Numbered from the stretch's first letter, positions 14,964 through 22,986 are shown. The stretch: DNA of 33,028 nt from Actinomycetes bacterium (GCA_021809995.1 JAJZJT010000005.1:1-33028), one strand, 5' to 3'. Notes: generated by a model not told the origin, from the letters alone. Numbers and translations: made by a program.

Positions 14964-15883
14964 GCACGCTGGTCTTCTCGGCGGCGGCAGCGGCGATCGG
15001 GGTGCTCGGCTTCGTGTGGTCGTCAGCCAGGCGGCCGGTCTCGCTCGGCCGAGCCATCGAGCTGCGCCAGACAGGGGCGTCCGAGCCGAGCGTACGGAGC
15101 GAGGAGCGGCTGCTGGGCCGTTCCCGATCCATGCTCGGCACACGTCTGGCACGAGAGGTGACGGACCTCGTCGAGTCACGCGGCGTCGCCGACACGCCGA
15201 CGTGGCGGTGGCTGACGACGACCGTGACCCTGTGCGGGACCTCGCTCGAGGACGTCGCCGTCCGGTCGTTCTCACTGGCCATTGCCGGCGCCGTCGTCCC
15301 CCTCGTCGGCTGGGTCGTGCTGAGCGGCCTCGCCGACGTGTCGGTCGTCGTGGCGTTCGGGTGCGGAACCCTGGGCTGCGCCGTGGGCGCGGTCGCCCCC
15401 CTCATCTCCCTGCACCGCCAGGGTGCAGCGGCGCGTCGCCACGCTCGGGCAGCGGTCGGCTGCTTCGTCGACCTCGTTGTCCTCGCGCTGGCCGGCGGAG
15501 CAGGTATCGAGGGCTCGCTTCTCGAGGCGGCGCACGTGGCGGACGACTGGGTGTTCGACCGCATCGCGCGGACGCTCGTGCGGGCACGTGACGCGGGAGC
15601 GCCGCCGTGGGTTGCGCTCGGTGAGCTCGGCAGGACCATGGACGTCCCCGACCTGGTCGAACTGGCGGCGACGGTCGGGCTGGCCGGCTCCGAGGGAGCG
15701 CGCGTCCAGCGGGCGCTGGCCGCTCGGGCCGTGTCGCTGCGCCGCCGCGAGCTCGCAGACGCCGAACGCAACGCCAACGCCGTCACGGAGCGCTTGTTCC
15801 TCCCCAGCATCCTGCTGGTCGCCGGGTTCCTCCTCTTCGTCGGCTACCCGGCCTGGACGCGGATCCTCGGGGGGCTGTCATGA
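14960..15883 (+). CDS. tadC: TadC-like membrane platform protein
   Basis: 307 residues, ATG start overlapping the tadB stop (ATGA). Membrane segments near residues 4-22, 103-125 and 128-155 and at the C-terminus (LFLPSILLVAGFLLFVGYPA), with a GspF-type helical domain between (FVDLVVLALAGGAGIEGSLLEAA, ... LGELGRTMDVPDLVELAATVGLAGSEGARVQRALAARAVSLRRRELADAERNAN in part). It is the second platform protein of the Tad apparatus. The stop codon overlaps an ATG (15880) whose frame is not convincing as a gene. Confidence 0.85.
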   Translation: MSTLVFSAAAAAIGVLGFVWSSARRPVSLGRAIELRQTGASEPSVRSEERLLGRSRSMLGTRLAREVTDLVESRGVADTPTWRWLTTTVTLCGTSLEDVAVRSFSLAIAGAVVPLVGWVVLSGLADVSVVVAFGCGTLGCAVGAVAPLISLHRQGAAARRHARAAVGCFVDLVVLALAGGAGIEGSLLEAAHVADDWVFDRIARTLVRARDAGAPPWVALGELGRTMDVPDLVELAATVGLAGSEGARVQRALAARAVSLRRRELADAERNANAVTERLFLPSILLVAGFLLFVGYPAWTRILGGLS

Positions 15884-16096
15884 GCGGGCCCCAGCTCCGG
15901 GAGCACCGGCCGGCTCCGGCGCACCGCTCGGCCACCGGTCCAGCGCCTGTCGGCCATCGCCGAGCGCCGACCTCCGACCGGACCGGCACCGACGATGTCC
16001 GGCGGGCCAGGGACGCCGCCGAGGTGACCGGCATCGGCCTCCCGCGTGCCACCTCCAACCCGAACGGCAACACCGATGACATGAAGGAGCGATGCG
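15884..16096 (+). other. Spacer between tadC and the pilin-like gene
   Basis: The only sizeable gap within the Tad operon, 213 bases, GC-rich, ending in AAGGAG (16084-16089). I see no -10 element or clear hairpin. It could hold an mRNA processing or stability element that lets the pilin-like gene be expressed at a different level, but that is speculation. Confidence 0.5.
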
Positions 16097-16300
16097 ATGG
16101 TCCCGATGAACGTGCTGGCTGTGTGGCAGTACCTGAGGGGGTGTGTCCACGCCAGGTTCGGCCCCGGTGGGAGGAACGACTGCGGGTCGGTGGTCGAGGT
16201 GGTCATCCTGACCGCCGTCTTCGCCGCGCTCGCTATCGCCGTGGGCATCATCATCACGACGAAGGTCACCCAGAAGGCCAAGTCGATCAACCTGAATTGA
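16097..16300 (+). CDS. Flp pilin-like small membrane protein (Rv3656c/DUF4244-like)
   Basis: 67 residues: a basic N-terminus (to about residue 29), then GSVVEVVILTAVFAALAIAV, one hydrophobic helix, and a short basic tail (TTKVTQKAKSINLN). Size, topology and position between tadC and tadE match the small pilin-like protein Rv3656c in the mycobacterial cluster, so it is the best candidate for the major pilin subunit. A prepilin-peptidase type site is plausible after the Gly of CGSVVE; the conserved Glu then falls at +4 and not the usual +5. The ATG at 16097 is preceded by AAGGAG at 7 bases; an in-frame ATG nine bases later is an alternative. Confidence 0.8.
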   Translation: MVPMNVLAVWQYLRGCVHARFGPGGRNDCGSVVEVVILTAVFAALAIAVGIIITTKVTQKAKSINLN

Positions 16301-16725
16301 CCGCTCGCACAGGGACGAACGACATCCTCGACCTCGGTTCGACGGTGGTCGAGGTCGTGGTCCTCGTCCCCCTGCTGATGCTCCTGGTGCTCGCCGCCGT
16401 CCAGTTCGTCCTGTGGGGCCATGCCGAACAGGTGGTGCAGCTCGCCGCAGCCGAGGCGAATGGCGCGGCGACCGTGTACGGGGGAACGAGCGGGGCGGGC
16501 ACGCGGGCCGCGGAAAGCGTCCTGTCTGGTGCCGGTTCGTCGGTCGGTGGAGCCCGAGTGGTCGTCCGGCAGGACACGACGGGTACGACGAGCGTCCGCG
16601 TGACGGGGACAGCTCCCGCCGTGCTGCCCGGCCTCGACCTGGCCGTGTCCGCGTCCGTCGTCGGACCCCGCCAGCGCTTCATCGTCGGCGCCGGTGGCGT
16701 TGGGCCGAGGCCGGTCGGTGGCTGA
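16297..16725 (+). CDS. TadE-like pseudopilin (first)
   Basis: 142 residues. After a short hydrophilic leader comes LGSTVVEVVVLVPLLMLLVL, the TadE/TadG N-terminal helix with a Gly-Ser processing-type site and Glu at +5, then FVLWGHAEQVVQLAAAEANGAA and an external beta-rich part. TadE-like minor pilins are processed by a prepilin peptidase and are thought to seed or anchor the pilus. I propose a TTG start at 16297 overlapping the pilin stop (TTGA); the same frame is open upstream to 15880 but would there lie antiphase over the pilin gene and codes for Arg/His-rich nonsense. The start codon is the uncertain part. Confidence 0.75.
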   Translation: MTARTGTNDILDLGSTVVEVVVLVPLLMLLVLAAVQFVLWGHAEQVVQLAAAEANGAATVYGGTSGAGTRAAESVLSGAGSSVGGARVVVRQDTTGTTSVRVTGTAPAVLPGLDLAVSASVVGPRQRFIVGAGGVGPRPVGG

Positions 16726-17251
16726 GGCCGAGCCGTCATGGTCTGCACGGAGCGGCTGCTCGGGAGCGTTGCGGCGCGGACCTCGGTCGGGGGGCTCTCG
16801 GCGCGCCCGACGGGCCCAGGCGCTCGCCCCCGCCAGGTCGGTGCTCCGGCGGACCGATGGGGGGAGCGCTACCGTCGAGCTCGCGGTGGTCGCGCCGGTG
16901 CTGGTGGTGCTCTGGCTCCTCGCCGCCACGTTCTCGACGGTCACTACCGCGCGCCAACGAGTCGAGGAGGCGGCGCGGGCGGCGGCGCAGGCGGCGGCGG
17001 TCGCTCCGGACGGCGGAGCGGCGGCGACCGAAGCGTCGGCCATGGCGGCGACGGGGCTGGGCGGCGGTCGTCCCTGTGCGCACGTCGGCGTGCACACGAA
17101 CACGTCGGCGTTCGTGCCTGGCGGCAGCGTCACGGTCACGATCACCTGCCGGCTCGACCTCGGCGGCATGGCCGTGCTTGGTCTCCCCCCGGTCGCCACC
17201 GTGTCGGCGACGACGACGGCGCCACTCGACCGGTACCGGGCGTTCGCATGA
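16718..17251 (+). CDS. TadE-like pseudopilin (second)
   Basis: About 177 residues from the GTG at 16718, which overlaps the end of the first tadE-like gene by 8 bases; a GTG at 16694 would add eight residues. A long Arg-rich cytoplasmic leader (about 46 residues) precedes GGSATVELAVVAPVLVVLWL, the TadE helix with Gly-Ser and Glu at +5, then a helical stretch TTARQRVEEAARAAAQAAA and a beta-rich domain with two Cys (PCAHVG, TITCRL) that could form a disulfide outside the membrane. Probably a minor pilin or pseudopilin working with the first one. Confidence 0.75.
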   Translation: MAEAEPSWSARSGCSGALRRGPRSGGSRRARRAQALAPARSVLRRTDGGSATVELAVVAPVLVVLWLLAATFSTVTTARQRVEEAARAAAQAAAVAPDGGAAATEASAMAATGLGGGRPCAHVGVHTNTSAFVPGGSVTVTITCRLDLGGMAVLGLPPVATVSATTTAPLDRYRAFA

Positions 17252-17724
17252 GCCTCCGACTGCGCACCTGGTTCCACGGGACCGTCCGGCACCGTCTGTC
17301 AGGGGCCGGTGAGCGCGGCATCGTCGCCGCCTACGTCACGCTGCTCGTCGTTCCCCTGATCGCCCTCTTGGGCCTGGTGTGCGACGGCGGCCGCGCGATG
17401 GCGGCGAAGCAGGCGGCGGCGACAGAGGCGGCCGACGCGGCGCGAGCCGGAGCGGGCCAGCTTTCGGTTGCGGGACTGCGGCAAGGGACGCTCGCTGTCG
17501 ACCCAACGGACGCCCGACGCGCCGCGTTCGCCGCGACTGTGGCCGCCGGCCATCCGGGCCGCGTCATCGTCTCGCGGGGCCAGGTCACGGTCGTCGTCTC
17601 CTATCGAGTCCCGACGCTCCTGCTCGGTATCGTCGGCGTGCCGTCGATCACCGTCTCGGCGTCCGCCACCGCAGTCGACGTAGCGGGTGTCGCCGAGGTC
17701 GCCAAGGTCACGGAGCGAGGCTGA
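17248..17724 (+). CDS. TadG-like pilus protein
   Basis: 158 residues with an ATG overlapping the previous stop (ATGA). GERGIVAAYVTLLVVPLIAL followed by LGLVCDGGRAMAAKQAAATEAADAAR is the typical Rv3654c/TadG-type N-terminus, where the membrane helix leads into an Ala-rich coiled region. The residue at +5 is Tyr (GIVAAY) in place of the Glu of the TadE proteins. The C-terminal half is beta-rich and likely external. It is much shorter than proteobacterial TadG, as usual for actinobacterial versions. Confidence 0.75.
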   Translation: MSLRLRTWFHGTVRHRLSGAGERGIVAAYVTLLVVPLIALLGLVCDGGRAMAAKQAAATEAADAARAGAGQLSVAGLRQGTLAVDPTDARRAAFAATVAAGHPGRVIVSRGQVTVVVSYRVPTLLLGIVGVPSITVSASATAVDVAGVAEVAKVTERG

Positions 17725-17730
17725 GCGGGC

Positions 17731-20700
17731 ATGCGTACCGGAGGGCGCCAGCGATCGCTCCTACGACGGCTGCTGGGCGGGTGCGCCATCGTCGCCGTGA
17801 CCGTGGGCGTCCCCGCCGTGCTCGCCGCTGTCGGAGGCAGCCCGTTCGCAGTGCACCTGACTGACGGCATCGTACGTCTGCCCGAGCTCGTGGCCCGACA
17901 CGCCCCGATCCGACCGTCCGACGTCGTCGCATGGGTCGTCGCAGTGTGCATCGCTGTGGCGTGGCTGGTCTGGGTGTCGATGTGCGCGTGCCTGGTGGTC
18001 GAAGCGCGTGCCCGACGACGAGGGCTCCCGGCGACGCGCCTTCCGGCGGCTCGCACGCTCCAATCCGTGGCGGCCGTCCTCGTCGGGAGCGTCCTCGCAC
18101 TCGGGGCGCTGAGCCGTGCCGGCCAGCTGGACGGGCGTGCGACCGTCCCTGGCGGGGGAGGGCTGCGCGGCTCACCGCCCGGTACCGTCGTCATCCCGCT
18201 CGCAGGCCGCATGCGCGTCGCCCCGCGGCCCTGGGCGGCGGCGACCAGACGGGTGTCAGTGAGCCGCACCGGCGACTTCGAGGGCAGGCCCGATGGCCCC
18301 TGCATGCCGGACGTCCCCGTCCTCGACGACTTCTCCGCATGGTTCACGGGAAGCGCGGTCCCACCTGCCGGCTCCGCGACCCAGGAGACCGCAGGATCGG
18401 TCGTCGGCGACGGTCCCGTCGGCGACGGTCCCGTTGGCGGACAGGCGGGAGATGGCGGCGACCACCCGGCCGGGCAGCTGTCACGGCAGGACGACGAACG
18501 GACGCCGCTCGGGGGATCGGGACGAGTCCACGTCGTCGCTCGGCGCGAGACGCTCTGGTCGATCGCCGACCGCGAGCTCGGCTCGTCCCTCCGGTGGCCG
18601 GAGCTCGCGTCCCTCAACTACGGCGTCGTGCAACCCGACGGTGGTGCGCTCGGCTCGGACCACTGGGTGCGCCCGGGGTGGCGGCTCCGCCTGCCCGGCA
18701 CCTCCGGTCCAGAGCCGTGCTCACCCGGAGGCGTGCCTGCCGACCGACTGCTGGCCGATGCACCCGGGGCCGAGGGACGCCGAACCACGGTTGCGGGCGT
18801 GTCGTGGGCGGTCGACGCCATGGCGCTACGCGAAGGTGCGCGCGCGGACGCCGAGCTCCTCGGCGTCGGGCAGGGGCCCCGGGGGCCCGCCGTGCTCGAG
18901 CTCGGCACGGCGGTCGGCCTCGGCGCGGGCCTGACCGCGTTGGCCGAGCGGCTCCGGCGCGCCCAGTGGCGTCGCCGGCAGAGTGGCCGGCTCCCGCGCC
19001 TCGCTGACGGTCCCGCAGTCGCGCTCGAGCGACAGCTGCGCACGGGGGCTCGCATCGAGGACGTGCGTGACGTGATGCAGGTCCTCGGGCTCGTCCGGAC
19101 GGCGCTCGGCGCGCAGACGAGGGTGGCGAAAGGGCTCGGCGTGCGCGCCGTGGCCGTCAGCGGCTCCGAGATCGCCGTCCTCGTCGCCTCGTCGGGTTCG
19201 CCAGAGGTCGATGGACCGCTGCTCCCCGAGCCCTTCCGGGCCCTGCCGGAACCGGGCTGGTGGGCGGTGCCCCGTCCCGCGCTCCGACGCTCGCCCCTCG
19301 CCCACGACGGGGGTTCCGGCGTCGAGGTCTCGCCCCTCGCCCACGACGGGGGTTCCGGCGTCGAGGTCTCGCCCCTCGCCCTTGTCACCGTCGCCGTCAG
19401 TGCGGCGTCCGCAGCACTCGTCGACCTGCTCGCTGTCGGGCCGACGTACGTGGAAGGCGCTCCCGAGGTGGTCGACGCACAGCTCCGCTCGTTCGTGGTC
19501 GAGCTGGCGACGGCCCCGTGGCGCTCCTCGGCTCGGGTGGTGGTTGTCGGCCTCGACCTCGTCCCCCCGGGTCTTCCCGGCGTCGACGTTGCCGCCGAGG
19601 CTGGCCCGGTGCTCGCCGAGCTCGGCGAGCTCGCCGAGCCGGCCTCGCCGAGCTCGCGATGCGGACCCGAGGAGCGAGGACCGGGTCCGGTACCCGCCGA
19701 CGGGCCGGCGGGGTGCTCGCTCCCCTCGCTGCTCGTCGTGTGCGGGTCACGGTGTCGGCGCAGTGACGTGGAGCGGCTCGTGGGCCTCTCCTGTGCGGTC
19801 GGTGGCGGGACCACGGTCGTGGCGGCGGAGCCATGGCCGGGCCGAGCAGGGCCCGTGCTCGTCCCCGAGGAGCCTGTGCGCTCCGGGGACGAGCACGGCG
19901 CCCGACGTGCTCGTGTCGGCGATCCCGCGTCGTTCGTCTCCCCGCACGGCTTCCCATCGGCGGTGGGCGGCGCCGCGGCGAGCGAACCGGTTCCAGGCGA
20001 GCCGACTTGGCAAGACACCGGGACCGCGGACGGGTGCGCGGCGGGCCTTGCGCCCGCCGCGGCCGAGGCGCTCGCGGCGCTGGTGTCGGCAGCACGCTCG
20101 GACACGGTCGGCGCGGATGCCAAGCCGTACCGAGCGCTGACGATGCCGCTGCCGCGGTGGTACGGGCCGGCGACGAGACCCGCGGCGGCGGACGAAGCGA
20201 GCTCCCCGCCGGTAGCCCCCGTGGAGCCGACGGGCCCCGAGGTCGAGGTCCTCGTGCTCGGCCCGGTCGAGATCCGCGGCGTCGCCCGTCCGTTCACGCG
20301 GGCCTGGGCCCGCGAGCTGGTGGTCTACCTGGCGATGCACGAGCGCGGGGCGACGACGGACACGTGGGCTGCCGCGCTCTGGCCCGACCGGACGCTCGCG
20401 CCCTCGAGCCTCCACTCGACGGCATCGGTGGCTCGGCGCACGCTCGGCGTCGCCAGGGACGGCCTCGACCACCTGCCGAAGTCTCAGGGTCGGCTCCGGT
20501 TGCGCTCGACCGTCGGGACCGACTGGGCGCGCTTCGTCCGGCTCGCAGACGAAGACGACCCCGACGCGTGGGCGGAGGCGCTCGACCTGGTGCGCGGGAG
20601 GCCGTTCGAAGGACTGCGCGCTCCCGACTGGCCGCTGCTCGAGGGCATCGCGCCGGCCATCGAGGCGTCCGTCGTCGACGTGGCGGGCCGCTGCTCGGCG

Positions 20701-20973
20701 GCCGCCCTGCGGCGCGGAGATGCCGGGGCGTCGAGCTGGGCAGCGCGCCGGGGCCTGCGGGTGAGCCCCTACGACGAGCGGCTGTACCGCATGCTCATGC
20801 GTGCGGCGGACCTCGCCGGCAACGTCGCCGGTGTCGACGCGGCCATGGCCGAGCTGCTCACCCTGGTCGCCGACGACGTCGAACCGTGCGACTCGGTCCA
20901 CCCGGCGACGATCGACCTGTACCGGCAGCTGTCGCGACGCTCGCGCCTGCCCAAGGCCGCGTCGGGAGCCTGA
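17731..20973 (+). CDS. Membrane LysM-BTAD regulator closing the Tad operon
   Basis: 1080 residues. Three membrane segments lie near residues 15-35, 64-90 and 107-128; with a basic N-terminus this puts the next part outside. It holds a LysM-like domain (about 265-324: RVHVVARRETLWSIADRELG ... VRPGWRLRLPG). A fourth, weaker segment (about 385-406, VLELGTAVGLGAGLTALAERL) ends in RRAQWRRRQSGR and would return the chain to the cytoplasm. The C-terminal 240 residues have an OmpR-type winged helix (about 838-905: VEVLVLGPVEIRG ... LVVYLAMHERGATTDTWAAALWPD) followed by a BTAD/TPR region. Large LysM/BTAD proteins accompany Tad clusters in actinobacteria, but their function is not established. I infer a wall-sensing transmembrane regulator. 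Linkers contain exact tandem repeats (15 bp x2, 39 bp x2). Starts 6 bases after the tadG-like stop. Confidence 0.85.
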   Translation: MRTGGRQRSLLRRLLGGCAIVAVTVGVPAVLAAVGGSPFAVHLTDGIVRLPELVARHAPIRPSDVVAWVVAVCIAVAWLVWVSMCACLVVEARARRRGLPATRLPAARTLQSVAAVLVGSVLALGALSRAGQLDGRATVPGGGGLRGSPPGTVVIPLAGRMRVAPRPWAAATRRVSVSRTGDFEGRPDGPCMPDVPVLDDFSAWFTGSAVPPAGSATQETAGSVVGDGPVGDGPVGGQAGDGGDHPAGQLSRQDDERTPLGGSGRVHVVARRETLWSIADRELGSSLRWPELASLNYGVVQPDGGALGSDHWVRPGWRLRLPGTSGPEPCSPGGVPADRLLADAPGAEGRRTTVAGVSWAVDAMALREGARADAELLGVGQGPRGPAVLELGTAVGLGAGLTALAERLRRAQWRRRQSGRLPRLADGPAVALERQLRTGARIEDVRDVMQVLGLVRTALGAQTRVAKGLGVRAVAVSGSEIAVLVASSGSPEVDGPLLPEPFRALPEPGWWAVPRPALRRSPLAHDGGSGVEVSPLAHDGGSGVEVSPLALVTVAVSAASAALVDLLAVGPTYVEGAPEVVDAQLRSFVVELATAPWRSSARVVVVGLDLVPPGLPGVDVAAEAGPVLAELGELAEPASPSSRCGPEERGPGPVPADGPAGCSLPSLLVVCGSRCRRSDVERLVGLSCAVGGGTTVVAAEPWPGRAGPVLVPEEPVRSGDEHGARRARVGDPASFVSPHGFPSAVGGAAASEPVPGEPTWQDTGTADGCAAGLAPAAAEALAALVSAARSDTVGADAKPYRALTMPLPRWYGPATRPAAADEASSPPVAPVEPTGPEVEVLVLGPVEIRGVARPFTRAWARELVVYLAMHERGATTDTWAAALWPDRTLAPSSLHSTASVARRTLGVARDGLDHLPKSQGRLRLRSTVGTDWARFVRLADEDDPDAWAEALDLVRGRPFEGLRAPDWPLLEGIAPAIEASVVDVAGRCSAAALRRGDAGASSWAARRGLRVSPYDERLYRMLMRAADLAGNVAGVDAAMAELLTLVADDVEPCDSVHPATIDLYRQLSRRSRLPKAASGA
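18403..18432 (+). repeat. 15-bp tandem repeat in LysM-BTAD gene
   Basis: GTCGGCGACGGTCCC occurs twice in direct succession and encodes VGDGP twice in the linker before the LysM domain. Confidence 0.9.
19291..19380 (+). repeat. 39-bp tandem repeat in LysM-BTAD gene
   Basis: Two identical 39-base copies (19291-19329, 19330-19368) plus a 12-base partial third copy encode SPLAHDGGSGVEV twice and then SPLA. Full base identity, including third codon positions, indicates a recent duplication. Confidence 0.95.
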
Positions 20974-20979
20974 CAGCGA

Positions 20980-21017
20980 GGCTGGCGGCTCGACCCACGG
21001 CGCATCTGCTGCCAGCC
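20980..21017. terminator. Stem-loop between convergent Tad operon and ABC transporter
   Basis: GGCTGGCGGC (20980-20989) can pair with GCTGCCAGCC (21008-21017) with one mismatch, loop 18 bases, in the 75-base convergent gap. It could terminate transcription from both sides; there is no T-run. Confidence 0.4.
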
Positions 21018-21048
21018 CGTCGCCCCAGAGGCTGCCCGGGGCCGGTCC

Positions 21049-21975
21049 TCACGACAGCACGCGTCGGCGGAAGTTGTGCAGGCCGAGGGCCATGAAGGCG
21101 ACGCAGAACCCGACGAGCACCGGGTAGACGACGTAGAGGTGCATGTGGGGTGCAGTGGTGAAGGCAGCCCGCATCCCCTCGTTGACGTAGATGAGCGGGT
21201 TGACGAGCACGAGGGTCTGCAGCCAGGGGAACCCGCCGATCGTGACCGGGGCGAGGCGGGTCCATGGGTAGTAGGTGCCGCCGAGGAACGTGATCGGCAG
21301 CACGACGAAGCCGAACATGAGCCCGATGTTGCGGGGCTCGAACGACGTGCCGAGGATCAACCCGAGCGACGACATGGCGATGCACGAGAGCGGGATGAGG
21401 GTGAGGACGACCCACCAGTGCAGCGTGAGGTGGGCCTCCACCCCGGGGGCGTGCACCACGGCGGCGATGGGGAGCACGATGACGGCGGCGATGACCCCCT
21501 GTACGGCGCCGGAGAGGACCTTGGCCCCGGCGACCAGCCAGATCGGGCACGGGGCCTGGACGCGGTCCTCGATCTCGCGGGTGAAGCCGAACTCCTGGGC
21601 GAGCTGGGTGGCGACGGCCTGGATCCCCTGGAACATCGTCGAGATGCCCACGACTCCCGCGACGAGCACGGTGGCGAAGGCCGACTCGTTCGCCGCGCCC
21701 CCGCCTCCCCCGATGCCCTGGCCGATCTTCGGGAAGACGAAGAGGAAGACGAAGCAGAGGAGGAAGGGCTGGACCACGGTGCGGACGGCGAACTCGACGA
21801 AGTGCTTGCGCAGCACGACGAGGTCGCGCAGGACGAGCGCCCACAACGCGGCTCGGCTGGCTGTCAGCGTCGAGCGGCTCGGGTGGACGGCGATGGGCGG
21901 CAACGCCGACCGGTCGTCGGGCGGCGGTCCGGGGACCGGATCGCTCCCATCCGAGGTCGTGGTGGCCGTGTCCAT
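21049..21975 (-). CDS. ABC-2 type transporter permease
   Basis: 308 residues with a Pro-rich cytoplasmic N-terminus (about 40 residues) and about six membrane segments, including FLLCFVFLFVFPKIG, VIAAVIVLPIAAVVHA, LTLIPLSCIAMSSLGLILGT and a C-terminal pair. The conserved ABC-2 features GGTYYPWTRLAPVTIGGFPWLQ and LVNPLIYVNEGMRAAF are present, as in DrrB-type drug or polyketide exporters. The ATG overlaps the stop of the ATPase gene (TGATG), so the two form one exporter. The substrate cannot be told from sequence. Confidence 0.9.
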   Translation of the reverse strand: MDTATTTSDGSDPVPGPPPDDRSALPPIAVHPSRSTLTASRAALWALVLRDLVVLRKHFVEFAVRTVVQPFLLCFVFLFVFPKIGQGIGGGGGAANESAFATVLVAGVVGISTMFQGIQAVATQLAQEFGFTREIEDRVQAPCPIWLVAGAKVLSGAVQGVIAAVIVLPIAAVVHAPGVEAHLTLHWWVVLTLIPLSCIAMSSLGLILGTSFEPRNIGLMFGFVVLPITFLGGTYYPWTRLAPVTIGGFPWLQTLVLVNPLIYVNEGMRAAFTTAPHMHLYVVYPVLVGFCVAFMALGLHNFRRRVLS

Positions 21976-22973
21976 CAGTCGCGCAGCTCCTTGCCGGTGA
22001 GCCCGATGAACACGGTCTCGAGGGTGGGCTCGTTGATCGACAGGTCGAGGACGGGGAAGCCGCCTCGCTCGGCGGCGGCCACGACGGCTGGGACGAGACC
22101 GTCGCGCCCCTGCACGTGCAGCTCGACGGCGCCGTCGCGCTGGCGGACGGCAGTCACGCCGGCGACCTCGCCACGCAGGTGGGCGCCGAGGCGGCCGGGG
22201 TCGCCGCTCGAGGTGATCCGGACGATGGTGTCCGCTCCGACGGCCTGCTTGAGGGCGGCGGGGGTGTCGAGGGCGAGGATCTGCCCGTGGTCCATGATCG
22301 CCACCCGCCCGCAGAGCTGGTCAGCTTCCTCCATGTAGTGGGTCGTGAGGAGGATGGTCTGGCCCTCCTCGTTCAGCTCGCGCAGGAGGTCCCAGAGCAC
22401 GAGCCGGCTCTGGGGGTCGAGGCCGGCGGTCGGCTCGTCGAGGAAGAGGACGGCCGGCCGGTGGAAGATGGCCCGGGCGACCATCAGGCGTTGGGCCATG
22501 CCGCCGGAGAGCGCGTAGACGGACGCCGTGGCCCACTTGGCGAGCTGGAAGCGTTCGAGCAGGCGGTCGGCCATGCGACGTGACTCGTCTCCACCCATGC
22601 CGAAGAGCCGCCCGTGGAAGTAGAGGTTCTCCCACACGGTGAGCTGGCGGTCGAGCGTGTTCTGCTGGCTGACGATGCCGATGATCTGCTTGACGAGGGC
22701 CGGGTGGGCGACGACGTCCACGCCCCCGACACGGGCCTCGCCGGAAGTGGGGACGACCCGGGTCGTGAGCATCCCCGCGGTGGTGGTCTTGCCGGCCCCG
22801 TTCGGGCCGAGCAGCCCGAAGATCTCGCCGGTCGCCACCGTGAGGTCGAGGCCGTCCACGGCCCGGAAGTCGGCCCCGGCATAGACCTTGGTGAGGCCGC
22901 GCGTCTCGATGATCACCTCGGCGGTCCCGCCGGGCGTGCCCCCAGCGCCGGGTCGGGAAGCGGCCGTCGCCAT
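21975..22973 (-). CDS. ABC transporter ATP-binding protein (DrrA-like)
   Basis: 332 residues from the ATG at 22973. Walker A GPNGAGKTT (about 56-64), Q-loop IGIVSQQNTLD, signature LSGGMAQR (about 155-162), Walker B VLFLDEPTAGLD (Asp about 179) and H-loop LLTTHYMEEADQ are all intact; the C-terminal extension is of the DrrA type. It powers export together with the ABC-2 permease encoded next. An in-frame GTG at 22982 exists, but the ATG stands 7 bases after TAACGT, matching the leaderless-type promoter spacing of this region, and neither start has a Shine-Dalgarno. Confidence 0.93.
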   Translation of the reverse strand: MATAASRPGAGGTPGGTAEVIIETRGLTKVYAGADFRAVDGLDLTVATGEIFGLLGPNGAGKTTTAGMLTTRVVPTSGEARVGGVDVVAHPALVKQIIGIVSQQNTLDRQLTVWENLYFHGRLFGMGGDESRRMADRLLERFQLAKWATASVYALSGGMAQRLMVARAIFHRPAVLFLDEPTAGLDPQSRLVLWDLLRELNEEGQTILLTTHYMEEADQLCGRVAIMDHGQILALDTPAALKQAVGADTIVRITSSGDPGRLGAHLRGEVAGVTAVRQRDGAVELHVQGRDGLVPAVVAAAERGGFPVLDLSINEPTLETVFIGLTGKELRD

Positions 22974-22980
22974 CGGCGGC

Positions 22981-22986
22981 ACGTTA
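22981..22986 (-). promoter_or_regulatory. -10 element of the ABC transporter operon (apparent leaderless)
   Basis: On the minus strand GGTAACGT, with TAACGT fitting TANNNT, ends 7 bases before the ATG at 22973. It lies in the 45-base gap after the SRPBCC gene, giving the ABC pair its own promoter. Confidence 0.5.

Noticed and set aside
15880-16296. ATG overlapping the tadC stop, in frame with the first TadE-like protein
   Set aside because: The translation is Arg/His/Pro-rich and lies out of frame over the pilin-like gene, which has a good Shine-Dalgarno and a clear helix. A TTG start at 16297 explains the TadE-like protein better.
19611-19630. Perfect 20-bp palindrome of GAGCTC/CTCGCCGAG type
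   Set aside because: It lies within coding sequence that alternates Leu-Ala-Glu-Leu-Gly-Glu; the symmetry follows from GAG/CTC codon use.
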